The notes beneath the pieces were generated by a model. The model searched no databases and was not told where the DNA came from. It worked only from the letters and a program-made list of their open reading frames with translations. Of a stretch of 64,000 nucleotides of DNA, positions 23,250 to 33,127 are shown one piece after another. Position numbers and translations under genes: made by a program. The stretch comes from Rhizobacter sp. AJA081-3 (GTDB lineage: Bacteria; Pseudomonadota; Gammaproteobacteria; Burkholderiales; Burkholderiaceae_C), in contig NZ_CP059067.1 in assembly GCF_017795745.1 (NCBI RefSeq), positions 1,302,001 through 1,366,000 of the forward strand, read 5' to 3'. The number at the start of each line of letters is the position of its first letter. Position 1 is the first letter of the stretch.

Positions 23250-25181
23250 ATGAATGCACGCAACACCGCGGGCCGCGCCCGCAGGACTCCCGTTTCCGCG
23301 CTGGTCGCGGCATTGTTCGTCGTGCCGGCATGCGCGCACGCGCAGACGTCCACCACCGAACTCGCGCCGGTGCTGATCACCGGTTCGCGCCTGCCCAGCA
23401 CACCCAGCGGCCTGGCGCAGAACGTGACTGTCATCGACCAGAAGCAGATCCAGGAGAGCCATCCCGGGCGCATCGAGGACGTGCTCGGCCGAATCACCGG
23501 CGTCTACGTCGACCAGGCGGGGCAGGCGGGAGGGTTCTCGTCGCTGTACATGCGCGGCGCGGAGCAGAGCCACCTGTTGATCATGGTCGACGGCGTCAAG
23601 GTCAACGACCCGACCACGACGCGCGGCAGCGCCTACGACCTGTCGTCGATCGACGTGAACCAGATCGAGCGCATCGAGGTGCTGCGAGGTCCGGCGTCGG
23701 CCATCCATGGCGGCGAGGCACTCGCGGGCGTGATCAACATCATCACGCGCCGGCCGGTCCAGGCCGGCGTGAGCGGCAGCGGCTACCTCGCGGCCGGCCA
23801 GGACCGCTACGGCAAGATCGGCGGCTCGGTGGCGGCAGGTAACGAGACGCTGCGTGCGCAGCTCGGCGTCGGCAGCAGCCGCGAAGGCAGCGCCACGAGC
23901 GACGGCGAGCTCAAGCAGAACAACCTGTCCGGATCGCTGCGCTTCGTGCCCGGCGGCACGATCGGCGGGGAGCTCTTCTTCCACCGCAGCGACCGTAAGA
24001 GCAGCGCCTTCCCCGACGACAGCGGCGGCCCGCGTCTGGCCGTCAACCGCGAGAAGACCACGCGCGATGCGACCGACACGATCTACGGCGCCAGCCTGGG
24101 CGGCGGGGACGCCGCGACGCTGCGCGTGCAGGCGGCCGTGTCGGTCTATGAACGCGACGAAGACGCGAACAACGCCTTCATCGACGGCGGCGTGCGCTTC
24201 CCGGTGCCGGCCTTCACCAGCGACACCCACTTCAAGCGCACGACCGCGACGATCACGGCCACGCACGAGTACAACGAGCGCGCCAGCGTCGTGGCCGGCC
24301 TGGAGCGCCAGACCGAGGACGGCGAGCTCACCAGCGTCGGCGATTTCGACTTCGACGGCCTGCCCGACACACTGCAATTCGGCCTGAAACGCAGCACCAG
24401 CTCGGTCTTCGTCGAGGGGCGCTTTCGTGTTGCCGACCCGGTGTCGTTGCAGATCGGGGTGCGGCGCGACAAGGTCGAAGGGCTGGACGCCGAGACCACG
24501 CCCCACCTCGGCGCGGTGTGGGATCTTCCCGGCGGAGCCACCACGCTGAAGGCCACCTACAGCAAGGGCTTCAAGCCACCGAGCTTCTTCGCGTTGGGCT
24601 TCCCGATCGGCGGCAACCCGGCATTGCGGCCGGAGCGCAGCCGCAATGCCGAGCTGACGGTGGCGCACCGCTTCGACGGCGAGGCCAACTCGCTGCACGT
24701 CAGCGTCTTCCGCATCGACTACAAGGGACCGGTCGACTTCGACGGCAACACCTTCCAGAACGTCAACCGCGGTGCGATCGTCGTCAAGGGCATCGAACCG
24801 ACGCTCAAGCTGCAGCTGGGCAGGCAGCTGCGCACGCAACTCGGCGTGACGCTGCTCAACATCGACGAGAAGGACGGCCTGGCGACCTTGCGCAACCGAC
24901 CCGAGAAGCGTGCCGCGGCCAGCCTCGTGTACGACATCGACGACCGGGCCTCGCTGTTCGCGGGCTTGTCCTACACGGGCAGCTACCTCGATCGGTCCAA
25001 CCCGACCGGTGACATCACCATGCCCGGCTACTCGACCGTCGATCTGGCCTATTCAAGGCGCTTCGGACCGCTGCAGGCGAAGTTCGCGCTGGACAACCTG
25101 TTCGACAAGAACTACGAACAGTTCGTCGGATTCCCGGCACGCGAGCGCCGGCTGCGCGTCGAACTGCGCGCCGAGTTCTAG
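23250..25181 (+). CDS. TonB-dependent outer-membrane receptor (BtuB-like)
   Basis: A 643-residue outer-membrane receptor. The signal peptide covers residues 1-31 (cleavage AHA-Q). A plug domain follows from about residue 40 (LAPVLITGSR, YMRGAEQSHLLIMVDGVKVND, RIEVLRGPASAIHG), then a 22-strand barrel ending in the aromatic C-terminal residue F (ELRAEF). The start at 23250 is preferred to 23175 because the signal peptide begins there. No cobalamin riboswitch fold was recognised in the 172 bases upstream. The neighbours are a cytochrome c and a PQQ-dependent dehydrogenase, so the cargo could be PQQ, as for E. coli PqqU, or a cobalamin or siderophore. This is inference. Its last 4 bases overlap the convergent gene. 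Confidence 0.88.
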   Translation: MNARNTAGRARRTPVSALVAALFVVPACAHAQTSTTELAPVLITGSRLPSTPSGLAQNVTVIDQKQIQESHPGRIEDVLGRITGVYVDQAGQAGGFSSLYMRGAEQSHLLIMVDGVKVNDPTTTRGSAYDLSSIDVNQIERIEVLRGPASAIHGGEALAGVINIITRRPVQAGVSGSGYLAAGQDRYGKIGGSVAAGNETLRAQLGVGSSREGSATSDGELKQNNLSGSLRFVPGGTIGGELFFHRSDRKSSAFPDDSGGPRLAVNREKTTRDATDTIYGASLGGGDAATLRVQAAVSVYERDEDANNAFIDGGVRFPVPAFTSDTHFKRTTATITATHEYNERASVVAGLERQTEDGELTSVGDFDFDGLPDTLQFGLKRSTSSVFVEGRFRVADPVSLQIGVRRDKVEGLDAETTPHLGAVWDLPGGATTLKATYSKGFKPPSFFALGFPIGGNPALRPERSRNAELTVAHRFDGEANSLHVSVFRIDYKGPVDFDGNTFQNVNRGAIVVKGIEPTLKLQLGRQLRTQLGVTLLNIDEKDGLATLRNRPEKRAAASLVYDIDDRASLFAGLSYTGSYLDRSNPTGDITMPGYSTVDLAYSRRFGPLQAKFALDNLFDKNYEQFVGFPARERRLRVELRAEF

Positions 25182-25537
25182 GCGGCTTCGGGCCGCTGGC
25201 GGCGCACCGTCAGCGCCGCCACCAGCACGACCACCCACGCGATCATCATGCCCATGCCTTCGCGGGCGGTTTCTTCTTCCCACCAGACTTCGCGGCGCCA
25301 GAAGTTGGGCATGGTCGGCCAGTAGAAGACCATCAGGCCGAACCACACGGCCACGGTCGCCCACAGCAGCGGCATCGCTGCCGGGGCGCGCAACACCTGC
25401 GGCCGCAGCGCGACGAGCAGGCACCAGACGGCCGGCACGGCGTAGTAGACCGCCCACAGCGGGCCGTCGGGGTCGTTGTACTGCACCCCGACGAAGGCGA
25501 TCATGACGAGGGCGAGGAAGATGTTCAGGATGCGCAC
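25178..25537 (-). CDS. TMEM220-like small membrane protein
   Basis: A 119-residue protein with about four membrane helices. The conserved pattern VGVQYNDPDGPLWAVYY after the first helix is the hallmark of the TMEM220 family, whose function is unknown. The start is a GTG at 25537 (MRILNIF), chosen because an AAGG lies upstream and the first helix begins there; the longer frame to 25774 runs antisense over the cytochrome gene region. It follows the cytochrome gene on the same strand, 41 bases downstream of it, and is likely co-transcribed with it. Confidence 0.78.
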   Translation of the reverse strand: MRILNIFLALVMIAFVGVQYNDPDGPLWAVYYAVPAVWCLLVALRPQVLRAPAAMPLLWATVAVWFGLMVFYWPTMPNFWRREVWWEEETAREGMGMMIAWVVVLVAALTVRRQRPEAA

Positions 25538-25578
25538 GGTCGACCTTGTCTCCCGGGATGCGGGGTTCGGCGTCGCAT

Positions 25579-25968
25579 TCAGGGCGAGAAGCTGTCGCTC
25601 TTGATGTAGGCGACCACGCCCATGCGCTGCTGGTACGAGAAGACCTGCTTCCACGACGGCATCTTGCGGAAGCCGTTGGTCACGCGGTCGAAGATGTGGT
25701 CGGCATCCATCGCCCCCGGGTTGAGCTTCGGAGCCTTGCCGGGGTAGGCGCTGTTGCCGTGACAGTGGCGGCACTGCTCCTGCCAGACCTGTTCGCCGAG
25801 CTTGATGTTCGCGGCGTTGTTCATGTAGGCGACGTCGAACGTCGGCACCGGTTCGTCGGCGGCCGGCTTGCCGGCTTCCTGGGCACGCACCGGCGCCAGG
25901 CCGGTGGCCACCGGGGCCAGCAGCCCGGTCAGCAGGGCGAAGGTCGCATACCGGTGTCGAACGTTCAT
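25579..25968 (-). CDS. Periplasmic c-type cytochrome
   Basis: A 129-residue protein. The signal peptide covers residues 1-29 (ending VRA-QE), with one haem-binding CRHCH at 66-70 and a candidate axial methionine in RKMPSW. It is a class I monohaem cytochrome c in the periplasm. It lies 77 bases downstream of the PQQ-dependent dehydrogenase on the same strand, so it is a plausible electron acceptor for that enzyme (inference from the usual pairing of quinoprotein dehydrogenases with cytochromes c). Confidence 0.88.
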   Translation of the reverse strand: MNVRHRYATFALLTGLLAPVATGLAPVRAQEAGKPAADEPVPTFDVAYMNNAANIKLGEQVWQEQCRHCHGNSAYPGKAPKLNPGAMDADHIFDRVTNGFRKMPSWKQVFSYQQRMGVVAYIKSDSFSP

Positions 25969-26045
25969 CGCTTCAGCTTCCCATGCAGCTCAACAAACGG
26001 AAAGGCCACCGCGGCCCGCAGGTCGCGGTGGTGTCGCGCCGCGGC

Positions 26046-27350
26046 TTACGGAACGATCTTGTAGATCGTGTCCAGCGAGCCGTTCGGGCCGGTGGTGATG
26101 GAGGTCAGCACGTAGACCTCGCCATTGGCATCCTGCGCAAAGGCCAGCACGTAGGGCAGCTTGCCCGGCATGTTGGTGACTTCGGCGACTTCCATCGACC
26201 ACTTGCCGTCGCCGCCCTTCGTGCCGATGAAGATCTGGCCGTCCATCTCGGCGAACGACTTGCTCCAGTCGCCGAAGATGTACTTGCCCTTCATCGCCGC
26301 GTTGGCGCCGCGGTACACGTAGCCGCCGGTCACCGAGATGCCCTTGCAGCCGTTCGGCTTGGCCGTGCAGTTGTTGTACTCGATGATGGCTGGTGTGATG
26401 CCCGACTTGTCGCAGCTGGCCGGGTGGTCATCGGGCTTCAGGTAGTCGAAGCAGCGCATGTTGCCTTCGATCCGACGCCAGCCCATGTTCTGGCCCTTGC
26501 CGATCAGCTTGATCGTCTCGTAGCTGTTCTGCTGCACGTCGCCGCAATAGAGCTCGGCCGCGGTGCTGCCCATGTCGAACGAGCAGCGCCACGGATTGCG
26601 CACGCCGTAGGCCCAGATCTCCGGGTTCACGTCCTTCTTGCCGGCGAAGGGGTTGTCCGGCGGGATGCCGTACGGCTTGCCCGGCGATCGCGTGTCGACA
26701 TCGATGCGCAGGATCTTGCCCAGGTTGATGGTCAGGTCCTGGCCGTTGCCGATCATCGGGTTGTGGCCGATGCCCCAGTCGTTCGCGTAGCCGCCGTCGC
26801 CCGTGGAGACGTAGAGCTTGCCGTCCGGGCCGAATCCGATCCAGTGGCCGTTGTGGTTGAACTGCGGCCACGAGTTCGACATGATCCGGCGCGCGCTGCT
26901 CGGGTCGGCCGCGTTGCGGTCGGACGCCGACACGGTGTACTCCTCGACCACGTTGCTGTGGTCGTACCAGAGCATCTGGCCGAGGTCGCTCTGGTAGTCG
27001 AGGTGGGCGCTGTAGGCCACGTAGAACTTGCCGTTCTCCTTGAACTTCGGATGGAACGCAAGGCCGAGCAGGCCGCGCTCGTCGAAGTCATGGAACAGCG
27101 GCTTGATCTTGCTGCGGATGTCGAGGAACGGGTTCGGCGCGAGCTTGCCGTTGTCCAGGATCCTGATCCGGCCGTTCTGCTCGACGATGAACATGCGGCT
27201 GTCGCCGGGCGGCTGCACCATGGCCAGCGGCGTGTTGATGCCGGTGATCACCTTCTCGAGCTTGATCTTGGCCTGCGCGAACACCGTGGTGCTCGACAAG
27301 GCCATGACGGCGCAGGCGGCCGCGGCCGCCAGGTACTTCTTTGCACTCAT
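26046..27350 (-). CDS. PQQ-dependent sugar/aldose dehydrogenase (soluble GDH family)
   Basis: A 434-residue periplasmic beta-propeller. The signal peptide covers residues 1-25 (VFAQA). Family motifs are ERGLLGLAFHP, the HNGHWIGFGPDGKLYVSTGDGG block whose first histidine matches the catalytic base of soluble glucose dehydrogenase, and NLGKILRIDVD. It carries extra cysteines (RCSFD, LYCGD, MRCFD, CDKSG, CTAKPNGCK) that could form disulfides. The start at 27350 has GAGGAG just upstream. The substrate is unknown; many family members are uncharacterised aldose-like dehydrogenases. The 180 bases upstream hold three consecutive palindromes. Confidence 0.85.
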   Translation of the reverse strand: MSAKKYLAAAAACAVMALSSTTVFAQAKIKLEKVITGINTPLAMVQPPGDSRMFIVEQNGRIRILDNGKLAPNPFLDIRSKIKPLFHDFDERGLLGLAFHPKFKENGKFYVAYSAHLDYQSDLGQMLWYDHSNVVEEYTVSASDRNAADPSSARRIMSNSWPQFNHNGHWIGFGPDGKLYVSTGDGGYANDWGIGHNPMIGNGQDLTINLGKILRIDVDTRSPGKPYGIPPDNPFAGKKDVNPEIWAYGVRNPWRCSFDMGSTAAELYCGDVQQNSYETIKLIGKGQNMGWRRIEGNMRCFDYLKPDDHPASCDKSGITPAIIEYNNCTAKPNGCKGISVTGGYVYRGANAAMKGKYIFGDWSKSFAEMDGQIFIGTKGGDGKWSMEVAEVTNMPGKLPYVLAFAQDANGEVYVLTSITTGPNGSLDTIYKIVP

Positions 27351-27467
27351 CTGTCTCCTCCAATACTGTCGTTGAGAACTTCGAGACATCGGGCATGCCG
27401 TCAGTCGTCTGCCTCGAAGTGCAAACCGACAGCCATCCCCCGAAAGGGATCATTCGAGTGTAGGAAT

Positions 27468-27505
27468 GTCATTTGATGACCCTATAGGGACTTGTATGTA
27501 TACAA
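27468..27505. promoter_or_regulatory. Cluster of three palindromes upstream of the PQQ-dehydrogenase gene
   Basis: Within 38 bases are GTCAT-TTG-ATGAC (27468-27480), CCCTATAGGG (27480-27489) and TTGTAT-GT-ATACAA (27492-27505). The patch is AT-rich in a GC-rich genome. It lies 118 bases upstream of the dehydrogenase start codon and 25 bases past the thioesterase stop, both on the minus strand. The last element resembles GntR-type operators. No T-run is seen, so termination is less likely than regulation. Confidence 0.5.
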
Positions 27506-27530
27506 AGACGCCACGCCGGGTTCCTGCGGC

Positions 27531-28001
27531 TCAGGAAACGATGTAGGCCGCTGCTCCGGTGGACAGCAGCTTGCCGTCGGCGTCGAGGAACTCCATGCGC
27601 GTGGACGCCACGCGCGAACCCAGGCGCAGCACCTGCGCCCGAAGTTCGAAACGCTCGCCGATGGCCGGCCGAAGGTAGTCGATGCGCAGGTCGATGGTGC
27701 CCAGCTTCCCGAAACGGTGCAGCCGCTGCAGCGCAGGCTCGTCCATGTGGCGCGCGCCGATGGCGGCCATCACGGCCAGGCCGCCCATCGCATCGAGCCC
27801 GGCGCTGACCACGCCGCCGTGCAGCCGCTGGTGCGTGTAGTGGCCGATCAGGTCGTTGCGCATCTCGATGTGGCCGGTCACGCCTTCGGCCGACACCGTG
27901 CTGATGCGCAGCCCGAGCAGCCGATTGAAGACGATGCGCTGCTCGAAGATGTCCTTCAGGCCGCTGACGAACTCGGGCTCGAAACCTGGCGTGCCGGGCA
28001 T
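27531..28001 (-). CDS. PaaI-type hotdog-fold thioesterase
   Basis: A 156-residue acyl-CoA thioesterase-like protein. The hotdog signature HQRLHGGVVSAGLDAMGGLAVMAA (shown here as adjoining parts HQRLHGGVV and SAGLDAMGGLA) lies at residues 57-80, with the HGG active-site loop. Such enzymes hydrolyse acyl-CoA and can free CoA during beta-oxidation overload. It starts 9 bases after the acyl-CoA dehydrogenase stop on the same strand, so the two form an operon divergent from thiolase and FadB. The acyl specificity is not readable. Confidence 0.85.
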   Translation of the reverse strand: MPGTPGFEPEFVSGLKDIFEQRIVFNRLLGLRISTVSAEGVTGHIEMRNDLIGHYTHQRLHGGVVSAGLDAMGGLAVMAAIGARHMDEPALQRLHRFGKLGTIDLRIDYLRPAIGERFELRAQVLRLGSRVASTRMEFLDADGKLLSTGAAAYIVS

Positions 28002-28010
28002 GCTGTCTCC

Positions 28011-29147
28011 TCAGAGGCCGAGCTGTCGCGCGGCCAATTCCTTCATGATCTCCTCGGCGCCGCCGCCGATCATCATGACCTTGGCTTCGCGGTAGATGCG
28101 CTCGCACTTCGTGCCCCGCATGAAGCCCATGCCGCCGAGGATCTGCACGGCCTGGTCGGCGGCGTGCTGCATGGTCTGCGTGGCATGGTTCTTCAGCAGG
28201 CACAGGTCGGCCACCCACTCGGGCCCGGTGTCGCCGGCCTCCCGGCGCTCGACCAGCGCGTGCAGCCAGGCCCGCGCGCTGGCGATGCGCATGCGCATGT
28301 CCATCAGCTTGTGGCGGATCACCTGGTGCTCGACGAGGGCAGCGCCGAAGGTCTTGCGCTGGCGTGCCCAGTCGATCGCTTCGTCGAGGCAGACCTGCGC
28401 GAAGGCGATGGCGCCGGCGGACATCAGCAACCTCTCGCCGTTGAAGTTCTGCATGATCATGCGAAAGCCCGCGCCTTCGTCGCCGATCAGGTGGTCCAGC
28501 GGCACGCGCACGCCATCGAACCGCAGCTGCGCGGTGTCGCTGCACCACCAGCCCATCTTGGCCAGCGGCGAACGTGTCAGCCCCGGCGCGTCGCCGGGCA
28601 CCGCGATCAGCGAGATGCCGGCCGCACCCGGGCCGCCGGTGCGCACGGCCAGTGTGATCCAGTCGGCCCGCATCCCGGAGGTGATGAAGGTCTTCTCGCC
28701 GTCGATGACCCATTCCTTGCCGTCACGCCGCGCCCCCGTGCGCAGGCGCGCCACATCGGAGCCGCCGCCCGGCTCGGTGATGGCCAGTGCGGCGATCTTC
28801 GCGCCGGCCAGGACCTCCGGAACGATGCGCCGCTGCAGTGCAGGGCTGCCATGCGCCACGATGGGCGGCAGGCCGATGCTGTGCGAGAACAGGCTGGCCA
28901 GCAGGCCGCCGCTGCCGGCGCGCGCGATCTCCTCGGTGGCGACGAGCCGGTACCAGCCATCGGCCGGCGTGCCGCCCAGCGATTCGGGATAGCCCAGGCC
29001 GAGCAGGCCCATCTCGGCCGCGCGACGGTACAGCGCGCGGGGGAAGCTCTCGGCCTCGTCCCACGCGTTGACATGCGGCGCGATCTCGCGCTCGACGAAC
29101 GTGCGCACGCTGTCGCGAAAGGTCTCGTGTTCGGGGGCGAAGGGCAT
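28011..29147 (-). CDS. Acyl-CoA dehydrogenase
   Basis: A 378-residue FAD flavoprotein that introduces the first double bond of beta-oxidation. Motifs are ITEPGGGSDVARLRT and EWVIDGEKTFITSG (flavin and acyl binding), with AVQILGGMGFMRG near the C terminus. At the place where medium-chain enzymes have the catalytic Glu in YEG, the sequence reads GGGAEEI, so the base is probably the Glu in NGERLL, as in isovaleryl/long-chain types. The ATG at 29147 is chosen because homology begins there. The gap to the divergent thiolase gene is 111 bases and holds two palindromes. Confidence 0.9.
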   Translation of the reverse strand: MPFAPEHETFRDSVRTFVEREIAPHVNAWDEAESFPRALYRRAAEMGLLGLGYPESLGGTPADGWYRLVATEEIARAGSGGLLASLFSHSIGLPPIVAHGSPALQRRIVPEVLAGAKIAALAITEPGGGSDVARLRTGARRDGKEWVIDGEKTFITSGMRADWITLAVRTGGPGAAGISLIAVPGDAPGLTRSPLAKMGWWCSDTAQLRFDGVRVPLDHLIGDEGAGFRMIMQNFNGERLLMSAGAIAFAQVCLDEAIDWARQRKTFGAALVEHQVIRHKLMDMRMRIASARAWLHALVERREAGDTGPEWVADLCLLKNHATQTMQHAADQAVQILGGMGFMRGTKCERIYREAKVMMIGGGAEEIMKELAARQLGL

Positions 29148-29159
29148 GCGCGAAGGGTT

Positions 29160-29179
29160 CACCAAGCAAATGCTTGGTG
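29160..29179. promoter_or_regulatory. Perfect 20-base palindrome, putative TetR operator
   Basis: CACCAAGC-AAAT-GCTTGGTG lies in the divergent promoter gap between the acyl-CoA dehydrogenase and the thiolase. Its centre AAGCA-AA-TGCTT matches 11 of 12 bases of the site beside the TetR gene at 15174-15185. It sits just upstream of the proposed -35 box of the thiolase promoter, a place suited for repression of both directions. Confidence 0.65.
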
Positions 29180-29180
29180 A

Positions 29181-29209
29181 TTGCCCGACAGTGTGTCGGC
29201 CTCGATAAT
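29181..29209 (+). promoter_or_regulatory. Putative sigma-70 promoter of the thiolase operon
   Basis: TTGCCC at 29181-29186 and GATAAT at 29204-29209 are separated by 17 bases, 50 bases before the GTG start. The spacer holds a second inverted repeat, CCGACA-GTG-TGTCGG at 29185-29199. Box match is moderate. Confidence 0.45.
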
Positions 29210-29258
29210 GCACTGTCAATTCGGACAACACAGAGCCGAACGCACTCAGGAGACGACG

Positions 29259-30464
<1,206 letters not shown>

Positions 30465-30466
30465 CC

Positions 30467-32605
30467 TTGAACACGATCCGCTACGAACTTGCCGCCGACG
30501 GCATTGCGACGATCACCCACGACGCGCCCGGCGCGCCGGTGAATACCATGACCGAGCAGTGGCAGGCCGACCTGGCCGAGGCCGTGGCGCGTGTCGAGGC
30601 CGACAAGGAACGCATCAAAGGTGTGCTCGTCACATCAGCCAAGAAGACCTTCTTCGCCGGTGCGCAGCTCGACAACGTGCTCAAGCTCAAGGCTGAGGAT
30701 GCGGCTGCCGGCTTCAAGGGCATCGAGGCCATGAAGGCCTGCTTCCGCCGGCTGGAGACGATGGGCCGCCCAGTGGTGGCGCTGCTCGGCGGCGCCGCGC
30801 TCGGCGGCGGCTGGGAGGTGGCGCTGGCGGCGCACGCGCGCTTTGCGCTGGACGACCGCAAGATCCAGTTCGGCACGCCGGAGGTGTCGCTCGGCCTGAT
30901 CCCCGGCGCCACCGGCATCACCAAGACCGTGCGACTGCTCGGCCTGATGGCGGCGCAGCCTTACCTGATGGAGGGCAAGCTGTTCGGCCCGCGCGAGGCG
31001 CTCGAGCTCGGTCTTGTCAACGGCGTCGGCGCGACGATGGACGACCTGCGCGATCTCGCGCTGGCCTGGATCGCCGAGAACCCGCAAGCGGTGCAGCCCT
31101 GGGACCGCAAGGACTACCGAATGCCCGGCGGCTCGCCGAGCAGCCCGAAGATCGCCATGGGGCTGACGGTGGCGCCGGCCATGCTGGCGGCGAAGACGCA
31201 CGGCCTGTACCCCGCGGCGCAGGCCATCCTCGAGACCATGGTCGAGGGCGCGATGGTCGACTACGACACCGCCACGCGCATCGAGAGTCGCAAGCTCGCC
31301 AAGATCATGGTCGGCCAGAACGCCAAGAACATGATCACGGCCTTCTTCTTCAACTTGAACGCGATCAAGTCGGGCAAGTCGCGGCCGCCGGGCTTCGCGC
31401 CGTGGAAGCCCGCGAAGGTGGGCGTGCTCGGTGCCGGCATGATGGGTGCGGGCATCGCGCACGCGAATGCGGCGCGCGGCATCCCCTGTGTGCTGAAGGA
31501 CGTTTCGATCGACAAGGCGCGCGCCGGCCATGAGGCCGTGCGCAAGGTCACCGCGCCGCTGGTGGCCAAGGGCCGCATGGACGAGTTCAAGCAGGCGGCG
31601 CTGCTGAACCTGGTCACGCCTACCGCCGATGCGGCCGACCTGAAGGGCTGCGAGCTGATCATCGAGGCGGTGTTCGAGCAGCGCGAGCTGAAGGCGCAGG
31701 TGACGCGCGAGGCCGAGCCGATGCTCGCTGCCGGCGGCGTGTTCGCATCCAACACCTCCACGCTGCCGATCGGCGGCCTCGCCCGGGCCAGTGCCGCGCC
31801 GCAGCGCTTCGTCGGGCTGCACTTCTTCTCGCCGGTGCACAAGATGAAGCTGGTCGAGATCATCCGCGGCCCCGCCACCGACGACGAGACCGTGGCGCGT
31901 GCCTACGACTACGTGCTGGCGCTGGGCAAGACGCCGATCGTCGTCAACGATTCGCGCGGCTTCTTCACCAGCCGGGTGTTCGGCACCTACGTGATGGAAG
32001 GCGCCGCGATGCTCGCCGAGGGCATCGCCGCGCCGCTGATCGAACATGCGGCGGTGGCTGCAGGCATGCCGGTCGGCCCGCTGGCGGTGATCGACGAGAC
32101 GTCGCTCTCGCTGTCCGTCCACGTGATGGAGCAGACACGCGCCGACCTGGCTGCGGCCAGGCAGGCCCATCAGCCGGGCGCCGGCGAACTGCTCATCGAG
32201 CGCATGGTCAAGGAGTTCAAGCGTCCCGGCCGGGCTGGCGGCGGCGGCTTCTACGACTACCCGGCGGGCCAGCCCAAGCACTTGTGGCCGGGCCTGAAAC
32301 AGCACTTCGAACGCGCCACAGGCGCAGTCGACGTCGCGGAACTGCAGCAGCGGCTGCTGTACCGGCAGTCCATCGAGACAGCGCGCTGCCTGGCCGAGAA
32401 CGTGTTGACGAGCGTGCACGAGGCCAACATCGGCTCGATCTTCGGCATCGGCTTCCCGGCCCTGGACGGGCGGGCACTGCAGTTCGTCGCCTCGGAAGGG
32501 CTCGACAGCTTCCTGCGCAACGCCGAGGCACTGGCCACACGCCATGGCGAGCGCTTCGCCCTGGCGCCGGCCGTGCAGGAGACGTTGCGCCGGGCGCTGG
32601 CCTGA
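30467..32605 (+). CDS. FadB/FadJ-like enoyl-CoA hydratase/3-hydroxyacyl-CoA dehydrogenase
   Basis: A 712-residue multifunctional beta-oxidation enzyme. Residues 1-190 form the enoyl-CoA hydratase domain ([37 protein letters not shown]). Residues 315-500 form the NAD-binding 3-hydroxyacyl-CoA dehydrogenase domain ([17 protein letters not shown] from residue 319, [14 protein letters not shown]). The C-terminal helical domain follows. The start is TTG at 30467: no ATG exists near the N terminus of the homology, and GAGAGAG precedes the TTG. It shares an operon with the thiolase upstream. A strong hairpin at 32629 follows 23 bases after the stop. Confidence 0.92.
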   Translation: MNTIRYELAADGIATITHDAPGAPVNTMTEQWQADLAEAVARVEADKERIKGVLVTSAKKTFFAGAQLDNVLKLKAEDAAAGFKGIEAMKACFRRLETMGRPVVALLGGAALGGGWEVALAAHARFALDDRKIQFGTPEVSLGLIPGATGITKTVRLLGLMAAQPYLMEGKLFGPREALELGLVNGVGATMDDLRDLALAWIAENPQAVQPWDRKDYRMPGGSPSSPKIAMGLTVAPAMLAAKTHGLYPAAQAILETMVEGAMVDYDTATRIESRKLAKIMVGQNAKNMITAFFFNLNAIKSGKSRPPGFAPWKPAKVGVLGAGMMGAGIAHANAARGIPCVLKDVSIDKARAGHEAVRKVTAPLVAKGRMDEFKQAALLNLVTPTADAADLKGCELIIEAVFEQRELKAQVTREAEPMLAAGGVFASNTSTLPIGGLARASAAPQRFVGLHFFSPVHKMKLVEIIRGPATDDETVARAYDYVLALGKTPIVVNDSRGFFTSRVFGTYVMEGAAMLAEGIAAPLIEHAAVAAGMPVGPLAVIDETSLSLSVHVMEQTRADLAAARQAHQPGAGELLIERMVKEFKRPGRAGGGGFYDYPAGQPKHLWPGLKQHFERATGAVDVAELQQRLLYRQSIETARCLAENVLTSVHEANIGSIFGIGFPALDGRALQFVASEGLDSFLRNAEALATRHGERFALAPAVQETLRRALA

Positions 32606-32616
32606 TCCGACGGCGG

Positions 32617-32648
32617 CCGGAAATGAAAAGGCCCCGCAAGCGGGGCCT
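32617..32648. terminator. Bidirectional rho-independent terminator
   Basis: The stem AGGCCCCG (32629-32636) / CGGGGCCT (32641-32648) has a CAAG loop. On the minus strand the stem is followed by TTTTCATTT, a good T-run for the cytochrome gene. On the plus strand it can end the thiolase-FadB transcript less strongly. Confidence 0.85.
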
Positions 32649-32668
32649 CGTTCAAGAGCGAGAAGTGA

Positions 32669-32980
32669 TCACTTCAGGCTCAGGATCCAGGCGACGAGCT
32701 TCTTCGACTCGGCTTCGTTGACCTGCGCGTTGGCAGGCATCGGGATCTGGCCCCAGACGCCCACGCCGCCCTTGATGATCTTGGCAGCCAGCTTGTCGGC
32801 CGCGTCCTTCTGGCCGGCGTACTTGGCAGCCACTTCCTTGTAGGACGGGCCGAGGACCTTCTTGTCCGTGGCGTGGCAGGCCAGGCAGTTCTTGGCCTTG
32901 GCCAGGGCTTCGTCGGCCACGGCGGGGGCAGAAATGGTGGTGGCAGCGGCCACGAGGGCGAGAACGGGGAACAGCTTCAT
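32669..32980 (-). CDS. Small periplasmic cytochrome c (class I)
   Basis: A 103-residue protein. The signal peptide covers residues 1-22 (PAVA-DE), with haem motif CLACH at 32-36 and axial methionine in GQIPMPAN. This size and the KKVLGPSYKEVAAKY pattern fit the cytochrome c551/c552 electron carriers of betaproteobacteria. AAGGAAATC precedes the ATG. It is a single-gene unit ended by the hairpin at 32629-32648. It could serve respiration or donate to the photosynthetic reaction centre if the organism is phototrophic; the latter is speculation. Confidence 0.92.
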   Translation of the reverse strand: MKLFPVLALVAAATTISAPAVADEALAKAKNCLACHATDKKVLGPSYKEVAAKYAGQKDAADKLAAKIIKGGVGVWGQIPMPANAQVNEAESKKLVAWILSLK

Positions 32981-33127
32981 GATTTCCTTTCGGGGTCAAA
33001 CGGGAAATTCTGCGGATGTTTCGGCACCCGCCCAACCGAACGGTCGGCTACATTGGCTCTAACGGATTGTAGGGGCCGCGGTTGACGCGCATCTTGCAGC
33101 GGTTTCCCGCACCCTGGGGTTTCATAC

